Below are positions 34,341 through 44,340 of a stretch of 64,000 nt of DNA, in pieces. A model generated the notes under the pieces. The model was not told the origin of the DNA. It made no database searches and worked only from the letters and a program-made list of their open reading frames with translations. A program made the translations under genes and the position numbers. The stretch comes from Abelmoschus esculentus (lineage: Eukaryota; Streptophyta; Magnoliopsida; Malvales; Malvaceae), in contig JAUCBN010000003.1 in NCBI GenBank assembly GCA_035048815.1, positions 23,544,001 through 23,608,000 of the forward strand, given 5' to 3'. Within the stretch, counting starts at the first letter, position 1, and each line of letters starts with the position of its first letter.

Positions 34341-34790
34341 ACAAGGTTGCAGTGCTATAGACATAGAGAGAAAACTTGCCTTAAAGTCCCTCCAATGTGT
34401 CTTGTTCACCTTTCTCATGATGGTTAGGATTATCAGTGTGTTGGCCTGAGAGTAAGTTGAAGATATTGTACAAGAATGTGGTTCATCCAAAGCTGGCAGC
34501 ATACATGAAGAACCACAATTGGTTGATTAAATTTGGGGAATATTTGATGTTTCCTCAGAATCAATCTGAATTCAAGGGTGGAGTTGATCACTACCTTGAA
34601 TACACTGAAGAGATGGTACTGGATATTGAATGGGGCAAGAATATACGTGGTGTTGCATGTTGGATGCTCAGATTCAAGCTTTGAGGATGTATTAACATTA
34701 TCACTGGGCTCGAAGGATGATCTTGTTGACTTAGCACAGGTTTCCCTTGAACATGATTTTGCAACAAATTTTTTTTTTCTCTTCCGATGA
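34341..34790 (+). pseudogene. Captured PMT/DUF248-type methyltransferase fragment
   Basis: A second, unrelated plant methyltransferase family starts where PEAMT homology ends. PPMCLVHLSHDG (about 34390) is followed after a stop by WPESKLKILYKNVVHPKLAA, KFGEYLMFPQNQSEFKGGVD, EEMVLDIEWGKNIR and, one frame over, HVGCSDSSFEDVLTLSLGSK and DDLVDLAQVSLEHDF. This order is that of the plant 'probable methyltransferase' family (Methyltransf_29/DUF248; PMT28-like members), Golgi proteins thought to methylate wall polysaccharides. The SAM motif VLDVGC is damaged by frameshift. At least one stop and two frame changes make it non-functional. No intron is evident in the stretch. Confidence 0.7.
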
Positions 34791-35035
34791 TAGTGGGACT
34801 ACTGGTTCTTTTTTTATCAAAACCAAAGTGCTACAACTTGTCGATCGATTTTGCTGTCTCTTGCATCTCGAAGCTCTTATTTAAATAGGGTTGTCGACTT
34901 GAAAAAATTATTGTTGGGTCATATTTCACTTCCAATCAAAGCTAGAAGAGCATGTGGACACGTTTAGTCTAATCATAGAAAAAAGGGCTCGGTTTTAATC
35001 CTTGAGGTCAAGGATATTTTTCAAGGCGGGAGTAT
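34791..35035 (+). other. 3' untranslated tail and polypurine tract of the retroelement
   Basis: No coding signal. The segment TTGAGGTCAAGG...TCAAGGCGGGAGTAT (34999-35035) directly before the LTR looks like the end of a plant LTR element with a weak polypurine tract. Confidence 0.5.
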
Positions 35036-35331
35036 TGTAACGGGTAGAAATTGAGTTAGCCGTTGAAGGTTTTATGTTAAATTGCAGTTAGCCGTTAACA
35101 GGAAACGCTGCATTTTGGTGGCAGCTTATGTTTAGATTATACGCTGCCGTTTTGTGCGTTTGTAGGTTAAAAACGAGAGCTGAAGGCCGTAAAGGTTATG
35201 AAATGAATTGAATGAAAAATCTGGTCTTCCCCTTTCTTCTTCCTTTTCCCTAATATTCTGTCTCTGTTCTTTCCTATTTCTATTCTATCTTCTCCCTTCT
35301 CAATTATTCTCCTTAGTTTTGGACTGTTACA
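35036..35331 (+). repeat. 3' LTR of the methyltransferase-carrying element
   Basis: 296 bp, begins TGTAACGGG and ends TTTTGGACTGTTACA. It is a direct repeat of 24719-25045, lacking about 30 bp near its position 65. It ends about 340 bp beyond the stop codon of the minus-strand host gene. Confidence 0.85.
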
Positions 35332-35336
35332 TCTTG

Positions 35337-35668
35337 ACATCTATTGAAACCACGGCGCTCATATTTCATCTTGAGCTCGAAATAAGAGCTTGAATAATCG
35401 TTGGGAAAGAAAATAAAAGGTAACATAAGATCATGACAAATATAAAAGCAAATTAAGCTCTGCTCTTATAACATAAAATTTTCACGTTCACTCGCCAATC
35501 AATACTCATGGTGCTGCAGAAAGCAAATCGAATTCCTAGGTTAGCCTCCACATACGCACCCAATAGTCCAAAAGAAAGCCTAATTTCAAACGCATTGTCA
35601 ATTCTTGTAGAGCGCAAAAGGAGCATACGAACTTACAGCTTACAGGAGTTGATTCAACCAAAAAAGGA
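35337..35668 (-). other. 3' flank of the small membrane protein gene
   Basis: Contains the 3' untranslated region of the minus-strand gene and its flank up to the retroelement at 35331. On the far side of that element the flank continues at 24713. No separate gene is seen. Confidence 0.45.
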
Positions 35669-35965
35669 TCAATTCTTCGGGTACGTTCGATGATCAGGTC
35701 CAACATCACGTGAACCAGTATTTACATAAGGCCCTCGAAAAGTCGCCTGCGGAGGAAGTGACTTAGATGAATCCACAGGTTTCCTAGATGTCCTGGATGA
35801 TACAAATCATTTTGAACCATTTAAAGTTGATACTATATAGTTCTCAACAACTAAATGCCGTTGAAAACAGTATTATACTTACGCCATATAAAATGGAAAC
35901 GCTAAGCCTGCAGTGGCAAAAGCTAGTAAGCCAGAAGCAACCAAGACATTTCGTGCCCGTGACAT
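35669..35965 (-). CDS. Small conserved plant membrane protein, 68 residues
   Basis: Minus-strand gene with two coding exons: 35965-35883 (ATG and 27 codons plus two bases) and 35792-35669 (ending TGA). The 90-bp intron 35882-35793 has a consensus GTAAGT donor and AG acceptor and joins in phase. The product starts MSRARNVLVASGLLAF and has one hydrophobic segment (residues about 7-27) and a soluble tail with PPQATFRGPYVNTGSRDVG and a terminal PDHRTYPKN. I recognise the pattern from small uncharacterised proteins conserved among flowering plants, but cannot assign a name or role. The layout suggests a single-pass protein with a short amino end. A non-coding 5' exon lies about 600 bp upstream. 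There is no defect, so this looks like a live gene surrounded by transposons. Confidence 0.8.
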
Positions 35966-36598
35966 CGTGTTTCAACAAGGAAAGACAAAGACCTATAAGT
36001 AACGTGTCAAAGAAATGGTTGACATTTCTGATATCAGTACGGAATTCTACATGTTGATCCATACATTTTATAAAACAAATAAACGAGATAGTATTCTAGA
36101 CTAGTTGATAGTAGCTCAAACTACCTACAAAACAGAAAATGAGGGACACAGAGATCTAGAATGGCGAAGTTCGTTCTCAAATGCAGTTTTCACACCCATC
36201 TATCACCAACAGGCATGTAAAGCACAAAACTTTCCAGTGAACTCGGAATTTCTACGCATCGAAATCAATATGCTCCCAAATTCTCAATTTCCATTCAGGG
36301 AGGCTTGTGTGTGATAGAATTAAATAGTGGCCTTGGCACAACCTACACCATAGTTTTCCGGAATTCACTACTACCCTTCTAAATTGTGGAGCCTAGCCTG
36401 AAACTATTGTAGATTATTGTTCTCAAATGAAGAAATAATAAAATCCTAAAATAAATTCTAAACAAAATCCCACTTTAAGATTCCTCTCCCTTTGAATGAA
36501 GCTAAAACAAGGGAAAATATTTGTTTTCCAAGGATGAGGGTAAATCAGATACGAGAAACCCATATGGGAGATGTGTTATAGAATCTGAAATTCGTTAC

Positions 36599-36780
36599 CT
36601 TAAAGAAATGAATCTGAAAGTTAAGCCGCCCTGAATTCAACTGAAAAGGAAAAGAGAGAAAAAGAGAGAAATTTGTTGAATGCTGAGGCTCTTCGATTCT
36701 GAGTTGGTTGCAAAGACTGCAGAGCATTGTATGTCGCGGAGAAGACAGCCGCGATGAACTCGTTTGGAAATGGTCTGGAC
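36599..36780 (-). promoter_or_regulatory. Probable 5' untranslated exon of the small membrane protein gene
   Basis: Minus-strand sequence ends TTTCTTTAAG followed by GTAACG (donor at 36598). A matching acceptor CTTATAG lies at 35993-35999, followed by 27 bases to the ATG at 35965. The exon is pyrimidine-rich (TTTCTCTCTTTTTCTCTC around 36650-36670), as plant leaders often are. The 5' end is a guess, no clear TATA box was found upstream. Confidence 0.5.
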
Positions 36781-36860
36781 TAAGATCCAATGGGTTATCC
36801 AAACCCAAAATAAAAACTAAAATTATAAAATCATATTTAAATGGATGAGTATACAACCAA

Positions 36861-37082
36861 CATCGAACGAACACTGTTAATGCTGAACAACGTTTCACGT
36901 TATTAAATTAATTAATGAAGATTAAAAATTTTAAGGACTCAATACACAATATTAATTATATGTTGAGTCTATCACTCTTTTATTAATTACATATTGAGTC
37001 CTTGAGATTTTTAATTTTTATTAATTAATTTAATGATATTCAACCGTGTTCAATATTAGTGGTGTTCGCAATGTTTGACGCC
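36861..37082. repeat. Fold-back (MITE-like) element
   Basis: Two arms of about 95 bp are inverted copies of each other. The inner parts TTAAATTAATTAATGAAG...AAGGACTCAATA (36904-36945) and TATTGAGTCCTT...ATTAATTAATTTAA (36991-37033) match nearly perfectly. The outer parts (GAACACTGTTAATGCTGAAC left, the reverse complement near 37035-37078) match with several changes. It encodes no protein. It sits just upstream of the leader exon of the small gene. Confidence 0.7.
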
Positions 37083-37227
37083 TGTCATAGAATTTTCTTA
37101 TTTTAATTTATAAAAAAAGGAAACGGATGACTAAAATATTGAACAAAATAGAATAATCCAGTCAAATATTTTAATTTAGTATATAGGGATCTTTAAGTAA
37201 TATTTGAGGATATATATTATTTTTTTT

Positions 37228-37374
37228 ACAGTACCACACAAAAAATGTCATCTGCACATGACGTTTTTTGTGTTTAATATTTATGATCATTCAAATTGCA
37301 TAAAAAAACATCATGTACAGATGGTGTTGTAAAGGAAAAAAAATGTGTAGATAGCATTTTTTGTGTAGTATTGT
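37228..37374. repeat. Second small fold-back element
   Basis: Arms of 30 bp at 37228-37257 and 37345-37374 pair at 25 positions. The arm core is ACACAAAAAATG. The middle also holds related CATCTGCACATGACG and CATGTACAGATGG pieces. It is a typical plant miniature inverted-repeat structure without coding content. Confidence 0.6.
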
Positions 37375-37436
37375 ATAAAATGACTTAAATTCTCAAATAT
37401 CACTTAAAAATCGTTATAAATCAAATTAAAATATTT

Positions 37437-40400
37437 TTTAATCACTAATTTTATCCGGATCTAAACCCGTGTTTTAATTCTAATTCTTTCGAATAATGGG
37501 CTCTAATTTTATTGTTATAAAATCAAAAAATATAAGTAATTATATTACTACTTTTAATTTCTTATTTGAATTAAAATCCAAAAAAATATTATTATGATTA
37601 TTTCCTTTTTATATATATCACTATTGTTTTTTTTTTTTTTTATACGTATACAATTATAATGTTTTTAATTTCATTTTCTTTGGTAATTTTATATACATTT
37701 TAAAAATATATGAATTTATTTATTATTATTATCATTATTATTATTATTATTTATTATTATTTTTTTATTATATAAATTATAATATAAATAAATAAAATCA
37801 GATAATATTAACCCAACACAAATAAATAAAAACCCATTTATTTATTAATGTTAGTCCATTTACAACAAATTCATAAATAATAATACAAACTCGTTTTTAT
37901 AACAGCCAAATAACAGTCTAATTACAGCCAAGCACGAATATCCAATGAAAACCCTAATTTAAACCCCTTTCTTTTCTACTTGTACAGCCACATCGTGGTC
38001 GTTAGATCCAATTTGATCTAACGGTCACAAACAAGGGAGAAGGAAGCTTCTAGACTCCCACGCGCCCTCAAGCGATGACGCTCCAGTTCCCTCACGTACG
38101 TGTCACGCACACGAGCTATCCGTTCGAATACTCCAGACACCTCTTCAAATCTCCAGCTCGTCCGGTCGTCATCGACGCCCTTCCGGTGGTCCCCTCGTAC
38201 TCCAGCAGACACGTTCGCAAAGAAACAAAAAAAAAAGAGATGTTAGAGGTTGTACAATTGTATAAACAACACCAATCTACAAAAATTCAGAGGCACAATT
38301 TTGAACCATTCAGAGTCGATTTTCGTACTACAATAGAGCAAAAACGCCAATGAATATCAGAAATCAGAGGCCAACATTTCCAACACATATACAACTAAAT
38401 CCGCAGCAACCAAGAGACAATTTCTAGGTTATTTTATTTATAGAAAATCATGTAATAGTGGCTATAAAAGAAATGCCAAGACAATGTATTCGGGATTCGA
38501 TTTCCCCCTTTTTTCAGCATCCATACAAGAAATTTTTCAGAGGTAATAACCTCTTGGTTTTCTTTTCATAAAAAAAGTTTAGATCTAGGGTTACCTTATA
38601 GTCGAGTCTCCTCTGGGGTTTTCCTCTGATCGGCAATAATCTCAAGACCTTCGTGTCTTCAGGGGTGAGCCAACTGGAAAGAGAGGAGGTCGATTTGCGA
38701 TCCTTCTTTTTTTTTTTCTCTTCAAATCTTTGAAGGGTTTTCGATCTGGTATTTTGAAAACATAGGGAAGAAGAGTTCTTGTTTTTTCGGTTTTGTAAAG
38801 GGTTTCAAAAGAGTTTTGATCTTCTTTTTATGGTTTTAAAAGAAAAGAGAGTCTTTCTATTTTGGTTTCGGCTTTGAAAATAAAAAAAAAACTTGTTTTG
38901 CTTCGCCGGCCGTGGCAGGCGGCGATCAATGCGGCGGATATCTAGATTCGGGGCAGTGGTTTATGGAAATAAGGATGAATGTTCATCCTTTTTTCCAGAA
39001 AAGGATGAACACTTTAGAGAAAATGTTTCTTTCTCTTTCGGTTTTAAGAAAAATGACCAAAGGGTCTAATTTTCATGTTTTGAATGTCTTTTATACCCAG
39101 GTCCTCGTTTTAAAACTGGTTTTATAAAACTTTCAATTCGGTCTTTATTCGAACCATAAACGTTATTTCTCAAATGGGTTTATTAAATCCAGGTCCCTTC
39201 GTGTTTAAAGCCTCTTTTTGAAACCCTTCACCTTTCCAAAATAACGTTTTTAGGGCTGGATGTTTTTAAAAGTTTTTGATTTTGTCGCTGATTTACTTTT
39301 GTTTTTATTTCTTTCAATTTTGTTTTATGTTTTTTATTTTATTTCATTTTAGTCCCTTTCCAGAACCTAATATGTTCCTTTTATTTCAATGTTTATTTAT
39401 TTCATCATGCTTTAATTTATTTTGTATACTGATTGTATTTATTCATTTGTACAATATGTTTTATTTATTCTTGTTTTTGTTCATGTCCATATTTATTATT
39501 CATAGTATATTGTTTATTTGTAGCATTTATTTACTTTATCATGCCTTTATTTTTGTTATGTGTATGCATTTTATCTATGCTTTCTCAATCATGTATTTAT
39601 TTTATTGTACATTTATTTGTATATGTTATCTTTTATTTTTCTCAAATTCACACTTCCATTAATTAACAAACCTAACGATTACGTCTTTATTCGGTTGTAA
39701 CGGGTCCGCCTTACCAAACATAGTGTTGGCGGTATATGCTTTATCTTCGGGTAAATATACGATATAATTAAAATAAAACTGAATCATTAAACAAACTTTA
39801 ATTTAATGTCACTTTAAATCATAAAATTCAAAATTAATTAAGCGGTTATTTTGATAAAAGTTCCAATTTTTGGGCGGTTTTTAACGTTGATACCGTTTTA
39901 AATCGTAACCGTCTCTCGAACCCAATTTTTAAAGAATTTCTAGTTTTTACGATATCTGGTCTACCAAAGTGACCGGTGGCGACTCTAATTTTTTTAAATC
40001 ATTTCAACCCCTTTTTTAAATCTTTTTCCAATAGTTTAAAAAAATATTTTTCAAGCCCTAATTTCACTTCACTTTATAAAATCCCTAATTTCAAGTTCCA
40101 AAATCCAAATTTTCAATATTTAATTTTGCAAACCAAAGGTTTGCAATTTGTTTTTTAAAATCCCTTTTCGATTTTTAGATTTAAATCATTTCCAATTTTT
40201 GAATAATTTTTAAACCTTAATTTTGAAATTCTCATTTTTAAATTTTCAAGTTTTTTTATAAATTCCCAAATTCTAACTTTTAAATCCCTAAAAAATAATT
40301 TCTCAAAATTCCTTAATTTTAAACCCTAAATTCAAAATCCCTAATTTTTATGCCCTAATTTTAGGTCTAATTCTAATTTCCATTTTTAAGATCTAATTCC

Positions 40401-40497
40401 ATATTTCTTCCACTAGTGACCCCTTTTTATTCATTACCTTTAACTATATTTCTTTTTTTACACTTTTAATTTTAATTTTAAAGGAAGGATCGCTACA
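37437..40497 (+). repeat. 5' LTR of the Ogre/Tat element
   Basis: Direct copy of 52276-55307. The first bases TTTAATCACTAATTTTAT correspond to TGTAATCACTAATTTTAT of the 3' copy, so the terminal TG has mutated. It ends AAGGATCGCTACA. It contains a pyrimidine-rich U3/R region and a T-rich part (39267-39660) that gives a spurious long hydrophobic frame. Confidence 0.9.
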
Positions 40498-40498
40498 G

Positions 40499-40517
40499 TT
40501 GGCGACTCCGCTGGGGA
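40499..40517 (+). other. Ogre primer-binding site
   Basis: TTGGCGACTCCGCTGGGGA starts right after the LTR end. This sequence is characteristic of Ogre/Tat elements, where it is taken to pair with an arginine tRNA. Confidence 0.8.
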
Positions 40518-41094
40518 TGTTTTTTTTAACTAACGAGTCAAGCCTTATTTTCATATACCGCTTAATTAATTTTAAAAGTTGTAAATTAAAGTGGCAATTA
40601 AACTATTATTTATTTATTAATTCGAGGTTATATCATTTAAACCCATCTCTCTAAATGGGGGGAAAACGCTAGTGCTTTCGTAAGGATATTGTTCCTTCGT
40701 ATGGGCCTAGCAAATTACCTGCAGGGCTCGATTACCCTATGCTTTTGTGGGGATATTTTCCTCCATAGGGGCATAGCGAAAGGGTCCCCCTAAATTGAAC
40801 TCGATCAAGATGAGCCTATAATGGGTGATGATCGGGGGCCTTGCTACTCTTAGAAGAGGACAGCGAGGACAATTTGGGTACCTCGTAGAACCAAAACTAC
40901 ATTCAGAGAACTAGTCAACCTACCCAATTAGAGCCATGCGGTTAACCTAGGTTCTATTAGATGAGATAAATAGGATTGTTTTGTCTTGTCTCCCTTTTTT
41001 TGCTTGCATGCTTCATTATTTTGGCATCGATATTTCAAGAAGGTGTCGGTCTAAGTGGTTTGTCCAATTAGAGGCTTTCACTATAGTTAGAGAG

Positions 41095-41405
41095 TCAAAA
41101 TGAGAAAAAGAAAGGAAAAAAAGAGAAAAAAATAAGAAAAATAAAAAAAAAGAAGAAGAAAAAAATAATGAGAAAAATAAAACTAAAGAAAAATGAAAAT
41201 TGAAAAGAGGAAGAGGAAGTAAAAAAAAAAGAAAAGGGAAATAAGAAAAAGGAGATGAAGACATGAAAATAGGAAAAAGAAAAAGAGAAAAAGAAAATCG
41301 AGAGAAGAAATAAAGAAGTAAAAAAAATAGAGAGAGAAAAAAGAAAAAGACAAAAAAGAAAAAGAAAGAAAAATAAAAAGGATGAAAAGAGAAAAATAAA
41401 AAGAA
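41095..41405 (+). repeat. 310-bp purine-rich tract
   Basis: The plus strand is almost only A and G (GAAAAAGAAAGGAAAAAAAG and similar) with scattered T and very few C. It lies in the untranslated leader between the primer site and gag of the Ogre element. It could form triplex or other unusual DNA. It encodes nothing: the hydrophobic reading of the opposite strand is compositional. Confidence 0.8.
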
Positions 41406-41539
41406 ATAAAGGAGCATTAAGATATTAATCGGTGAAAGTTGCTCAAAGGGCGATCACTAGCGGGATCAACACCTTGCATTCATGTATATATCCCATGCAT
41501 CTCATAGCATATATCATGCATTAATTAATTAAACAAGGA

Positions 41540-42816
41540 GGTTAATTATGGGATCTCATGTTTATAATTGAAGGTTCCTCGCTTACATTTTACCTACACC
41601 AAGAAAGGCTATTGGAAGAAGACTTTGCCAAATTAGAAGCCAATCTTATGGGGCAAATAGAGCGTACTCAAAAAGAATTAGGAGATTCTATGATCAAGTC
41701 TCAACAAGACATGATGAAAGAAATTACTCGCTTGCTGGGACTTAAGAAAGTGGATGACCCACAAAGAAGATGTTTTGTTGAAGGCCCCTCATATTCTCCC
41801 GTTTTTGTTGCTAACGCTTCTAGACCTCTACAAGGAGTAGTAACATCATCTCTTCAAGTCGATGCCTCTACCCAAACCCCACCAGGTGTGACTTTCATTA
41901 ATGTAGAAGATGTTGGGGATGACATTCCAGATTTCGATGAGCTAGAAAAATTAAAGGTTGAATTTTCGAAACAATTAGAGGAAACCAAGAACGAGTTTGA
42001 AGAGATGCTTCACATAAAAGAAGATGAAGAAGAATGGTATGGGTTGAATGCTAGTGATCTTAGTTTGGTTTCAGGTTTAGAGATCCCATATAAGTTCAAG
42101 ACCTAGAATTTAAGAAGTTTGACGGGACGACTTACCCTATCACACATATAACTATGTTTTGCCGAAAAATGGCAGGTTTTACCAACAATGAGAAGTTCTT
42201 AATTCATTCTTTCCAGGATAGTCTAGTGGGATCTACTACAAGGTGGTATAATCAGTTAACCCATGCTCAAATTAAGTCATGGAAGGATCTGGCCAAAGCC
42301 TTCACAGACTAGTATATGCATATAATCGATATGATTCCAAATCGACTCATGCTACAAAGGATGGAAGAATGGCATAACAAAAACCTTCGAGAGTATGCTC
42401 AACGTTGGCATGATGTTGCGGCACAAGTACAACCTCCACTCAATGAAAGTGAACTTTCTGAAATGTTTTTGGATTCACTAAAGGGAGTGTTGTATGATCA
42501 CTTGATAAGCCATCCTATCATTAGTTTTGCAGAATTGGTTATGACCGAAGAATACATCGAGTATGCCATTAAGAAGGGAAAGATGAAGGACCCTTATAGC
42601 ACAGTTTCTTAGAAAGAGGAAGATTCTCATGCCTATGTAGTGGGTTCTCACTCAATCATTCAACCTCAGGGTTGTCCTTATACTCAGTCTTCAAGATATA
42701 CAAAACCTACAAAGGTGCTCCATCCGATTCCTATGACCTACACCAAGTTACTCCCAATACTCATTGAGAAGAAACTTTTGACCCCTGTGCATTCCAAGCC
42801 AAAGGATCCTCCTTAC
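41540..42816 (+). pseudogene. Ogre/Tat gag, frameshifted
   Basis: The amino part (about 41600-42106) has a coiled-coil start (QIERTQKELGDSMIKSQQDM) and ends at IPYKFKT. One lost base there shifts the frame into EFKKFDGTTYPITHITMFCR, the start of the Retrotrans_gag domain (FIHSFQDSL-like FLIHSFQDSLVGSTTRWYNQ, IKSWKDLAKAFTD). A stop interrupts at 42310, then YMHIIDMIPNRLMLQRMEEW, REYAQRWHDVAAQVQPPLNE, SEMFLDSLKG and MTEEYIEYAIKKGK. Another stop follows at 42610, then YTKLLPILIEKKLLTP. The frame is cut at 42816 by the nested Athila insertion. The missing carboxyl zinc part is found inverted at about 47080-47214. The gene is dead. Confidence 0.85.
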
Positions 42817-44129
42817 TGATTCGTGTCAAATATGCGCAATTAGTACAAGTGAACACGTCGCAAGTAATAAGTGATAAGTATTATCGAGTATCGTCTCCAC
42901 AAGAATTGATATACTTATTATGTCCTCTTCGATCTTCTTGTTCTGTAAAAAGAAATAAAAACACAAGTAGATGAGTTTTTGATTAAATAAAATAATTAAG
43001 GAAAACTAAATAAAAGGAGGTCAAATTGAGAAAGAGGGCAGGATCAAGTTGTGTTTGTATAGTGGATTTGATTGATCTGTTTCTGTCTAATGTAATTGCA
43101 CTACATTGCCTCGGCAATACTACAGATTACTTTCTTCGACAGCGGTAGTATTCTCTGCCGCGACAATCCCTTGCTCTTGAGCATATTTACCAAAGTTCGA
43201 CAAAGTATCCTTTAATGGCTTCGCTTATCCCTAAGTAGAAACACTGTTGATGATTACTCCTTGATGATACCTCTCGACGTTAATCAACTATAACCAACAA
43301 CCAATCCCACACTTCTTTTAGCTACTGAAACTCCAACCTATCCCTAGGCCGAGTTAGTATTTTCTAATCAAGTCAAATACCGTACTTACTCTTTTCGTGG
43401 GTTTAACTCTCTCGAGTCTAGACAAATAGATTATTTACAAACTTCTCTCCCGAGCTTGGATGCAAGAACAAAGAATGACAAAGAGTAAGCAAACCTTGAT
43501 ATTTTATTGCATTGAAACAAGAAACAATCTCTTCTCACTAATACTTAACAACTTTCACCTAAACCCTAAGAAAGCTTAGAACATGATGGAAAGAAGAACA
43601 ATGGTTCCTAGGGTAAACTCTATCAATTCAGCTCTTTTATTCCCTTGGACGGCTATACCTTATATAGGCTTGGCTTAGGGTAAACCTTTCCTAAATAAAG
43701 TACAACTTGGAGTAGGGAACAAGTTATGTATAGAGGTTAAATATTTCCAAGTTTAATTCTTCTAGAAGGCTTTTTCCCGCGTGGCCTTGTCCTTGGGCTT
43801 TCCTTGTGTTGTTTAGCTACGATCCTTGAGCTTCTTGTCCAACAATGTTCTTATCATTTTTCTCCTTAGTTCGCCTGCCATATTACTATTTATCCTCTGT
43901 TGCCTCGACATCTGGTCCTATCTCGGCCTTAATTTGTTATCGCTATAATACTTTTTCCTGCACAGGCATAAAAATGCAGTAAAGTATGCCTTTTCTGTAA
44001 ATATTATCTTTAACAGTACAATCCCTAAATATATCAAATGAAGTATATGCATTGGTCAAAATAGGTGTAGAATTGATGATTAATGCCCATGAAAAGTGTA
44101 GAAAGTGATAGTGAGTTGAGCACTTATCA
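42817..44129 (-). mobile_element. Athila-family 3' LTR nested in the Ogre element
   Basis: Complete 1.31 kb LTR, minus-strand start TGATAAGTGCTCAACTCAC at 44129, end ACACGAATCA at 42817. The plus-strand flank is CTTAC (42812-42816). The other end of this insertion is at 47215, where the adjacent bases (47210-47214) read TTTAC on the opposite strand. The two flanks differ at one base, which fits a target duplication once the inversion at 46442-47744 is taken into account. Confidence 0.85.
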
Positions 44130-44340
44130 CACCCCCAAACTCTATTGGTAAGAGTAGATACCTTATGCAATAGGTAACCACTATGATGGTTAGGCATCAT
44201 AGTTGTAGACTTGATTTTTCCTTCATAGTGGTTACCTATTGCATAAGGTATTGTAAAGCATCCAAGATCCTTCAACTTTGGTGGTATGCGGTTGTGTAAC
44301 ATTGCCATGCATCCTTCACTAACAGCCACTATTTCAAACT
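44130..44340 (-). pseudogene. Protease remnant with fold-back duplication
   Basis: Between a short polypurine tract (44130-44146) and gag. Minus-strand text reads KKRLGEFEIVAVSEGC, then FTIPYAIGNHYEG, homologous to 17925-17800. A 28-base perfect inverted duplicate of the TIPYAIGNHY-coding segment follows (arms 44159-44186 and 44223-44250, loop 36 bases). The rest of protease and all of pol are missing. Confidence 0.75.

Larger units (their letters stand above)
24719..35331 (+). mobile_element. LTR retroelement carrying captured methyltransferase fragments
   Basis: The LTRs are at 24719-25045 and 35036-35331, near-identical by eye apart from a roughly 30 bp indel (24790-24822 region). They begin TGTAACGGG and end GTTACA (AAA in the 5' copy). 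The flanking 5-mers are TCTCG (24714-24718) and TCTTG (35332-35336), a target duplication with one mismatch. A primer-binding-site-like GGCACCAGAGC follows the 5' LTR, and a purine-rich CAAGGCGGGAGTAT precedes the 3' LTR. After subtracting the nested CACTA element the unit is only about 2.9 kb. The inside shows no protease, reverse transcriptase or integrase. Instead it has a short gag-like start, an unrecognised open stretch, then fragments of two plant methyltransferases. It is non-autonomous and must have been moved by another element's enzymes. Confidence 0.75.

Noticed and set aside
36545..36898. 117-codon minus-strand open frame
   Set aside because: It covers the inferred leader exon, the donor site of the small gene and the adjacent upstream flank, and has no motif. 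The splice pattern explains the transcribed part better.
39276..39662. Long hydrophobic open frame, repeated at 54090-54485
   Set aside because: It lies in the T-rich part of both Ogre LTRs. The protein is nearly all Phe, Leu, Ile, Tyr and Cys because of base composition, and the two copies differ by indels without regard to frame.
41016..41417. 133-codon minus-strand open frame rich in Phe, Leu and Ser
   Set aside because: It is the complement of the purine-rich tract in the Ogre leader, so the reading is compositional.
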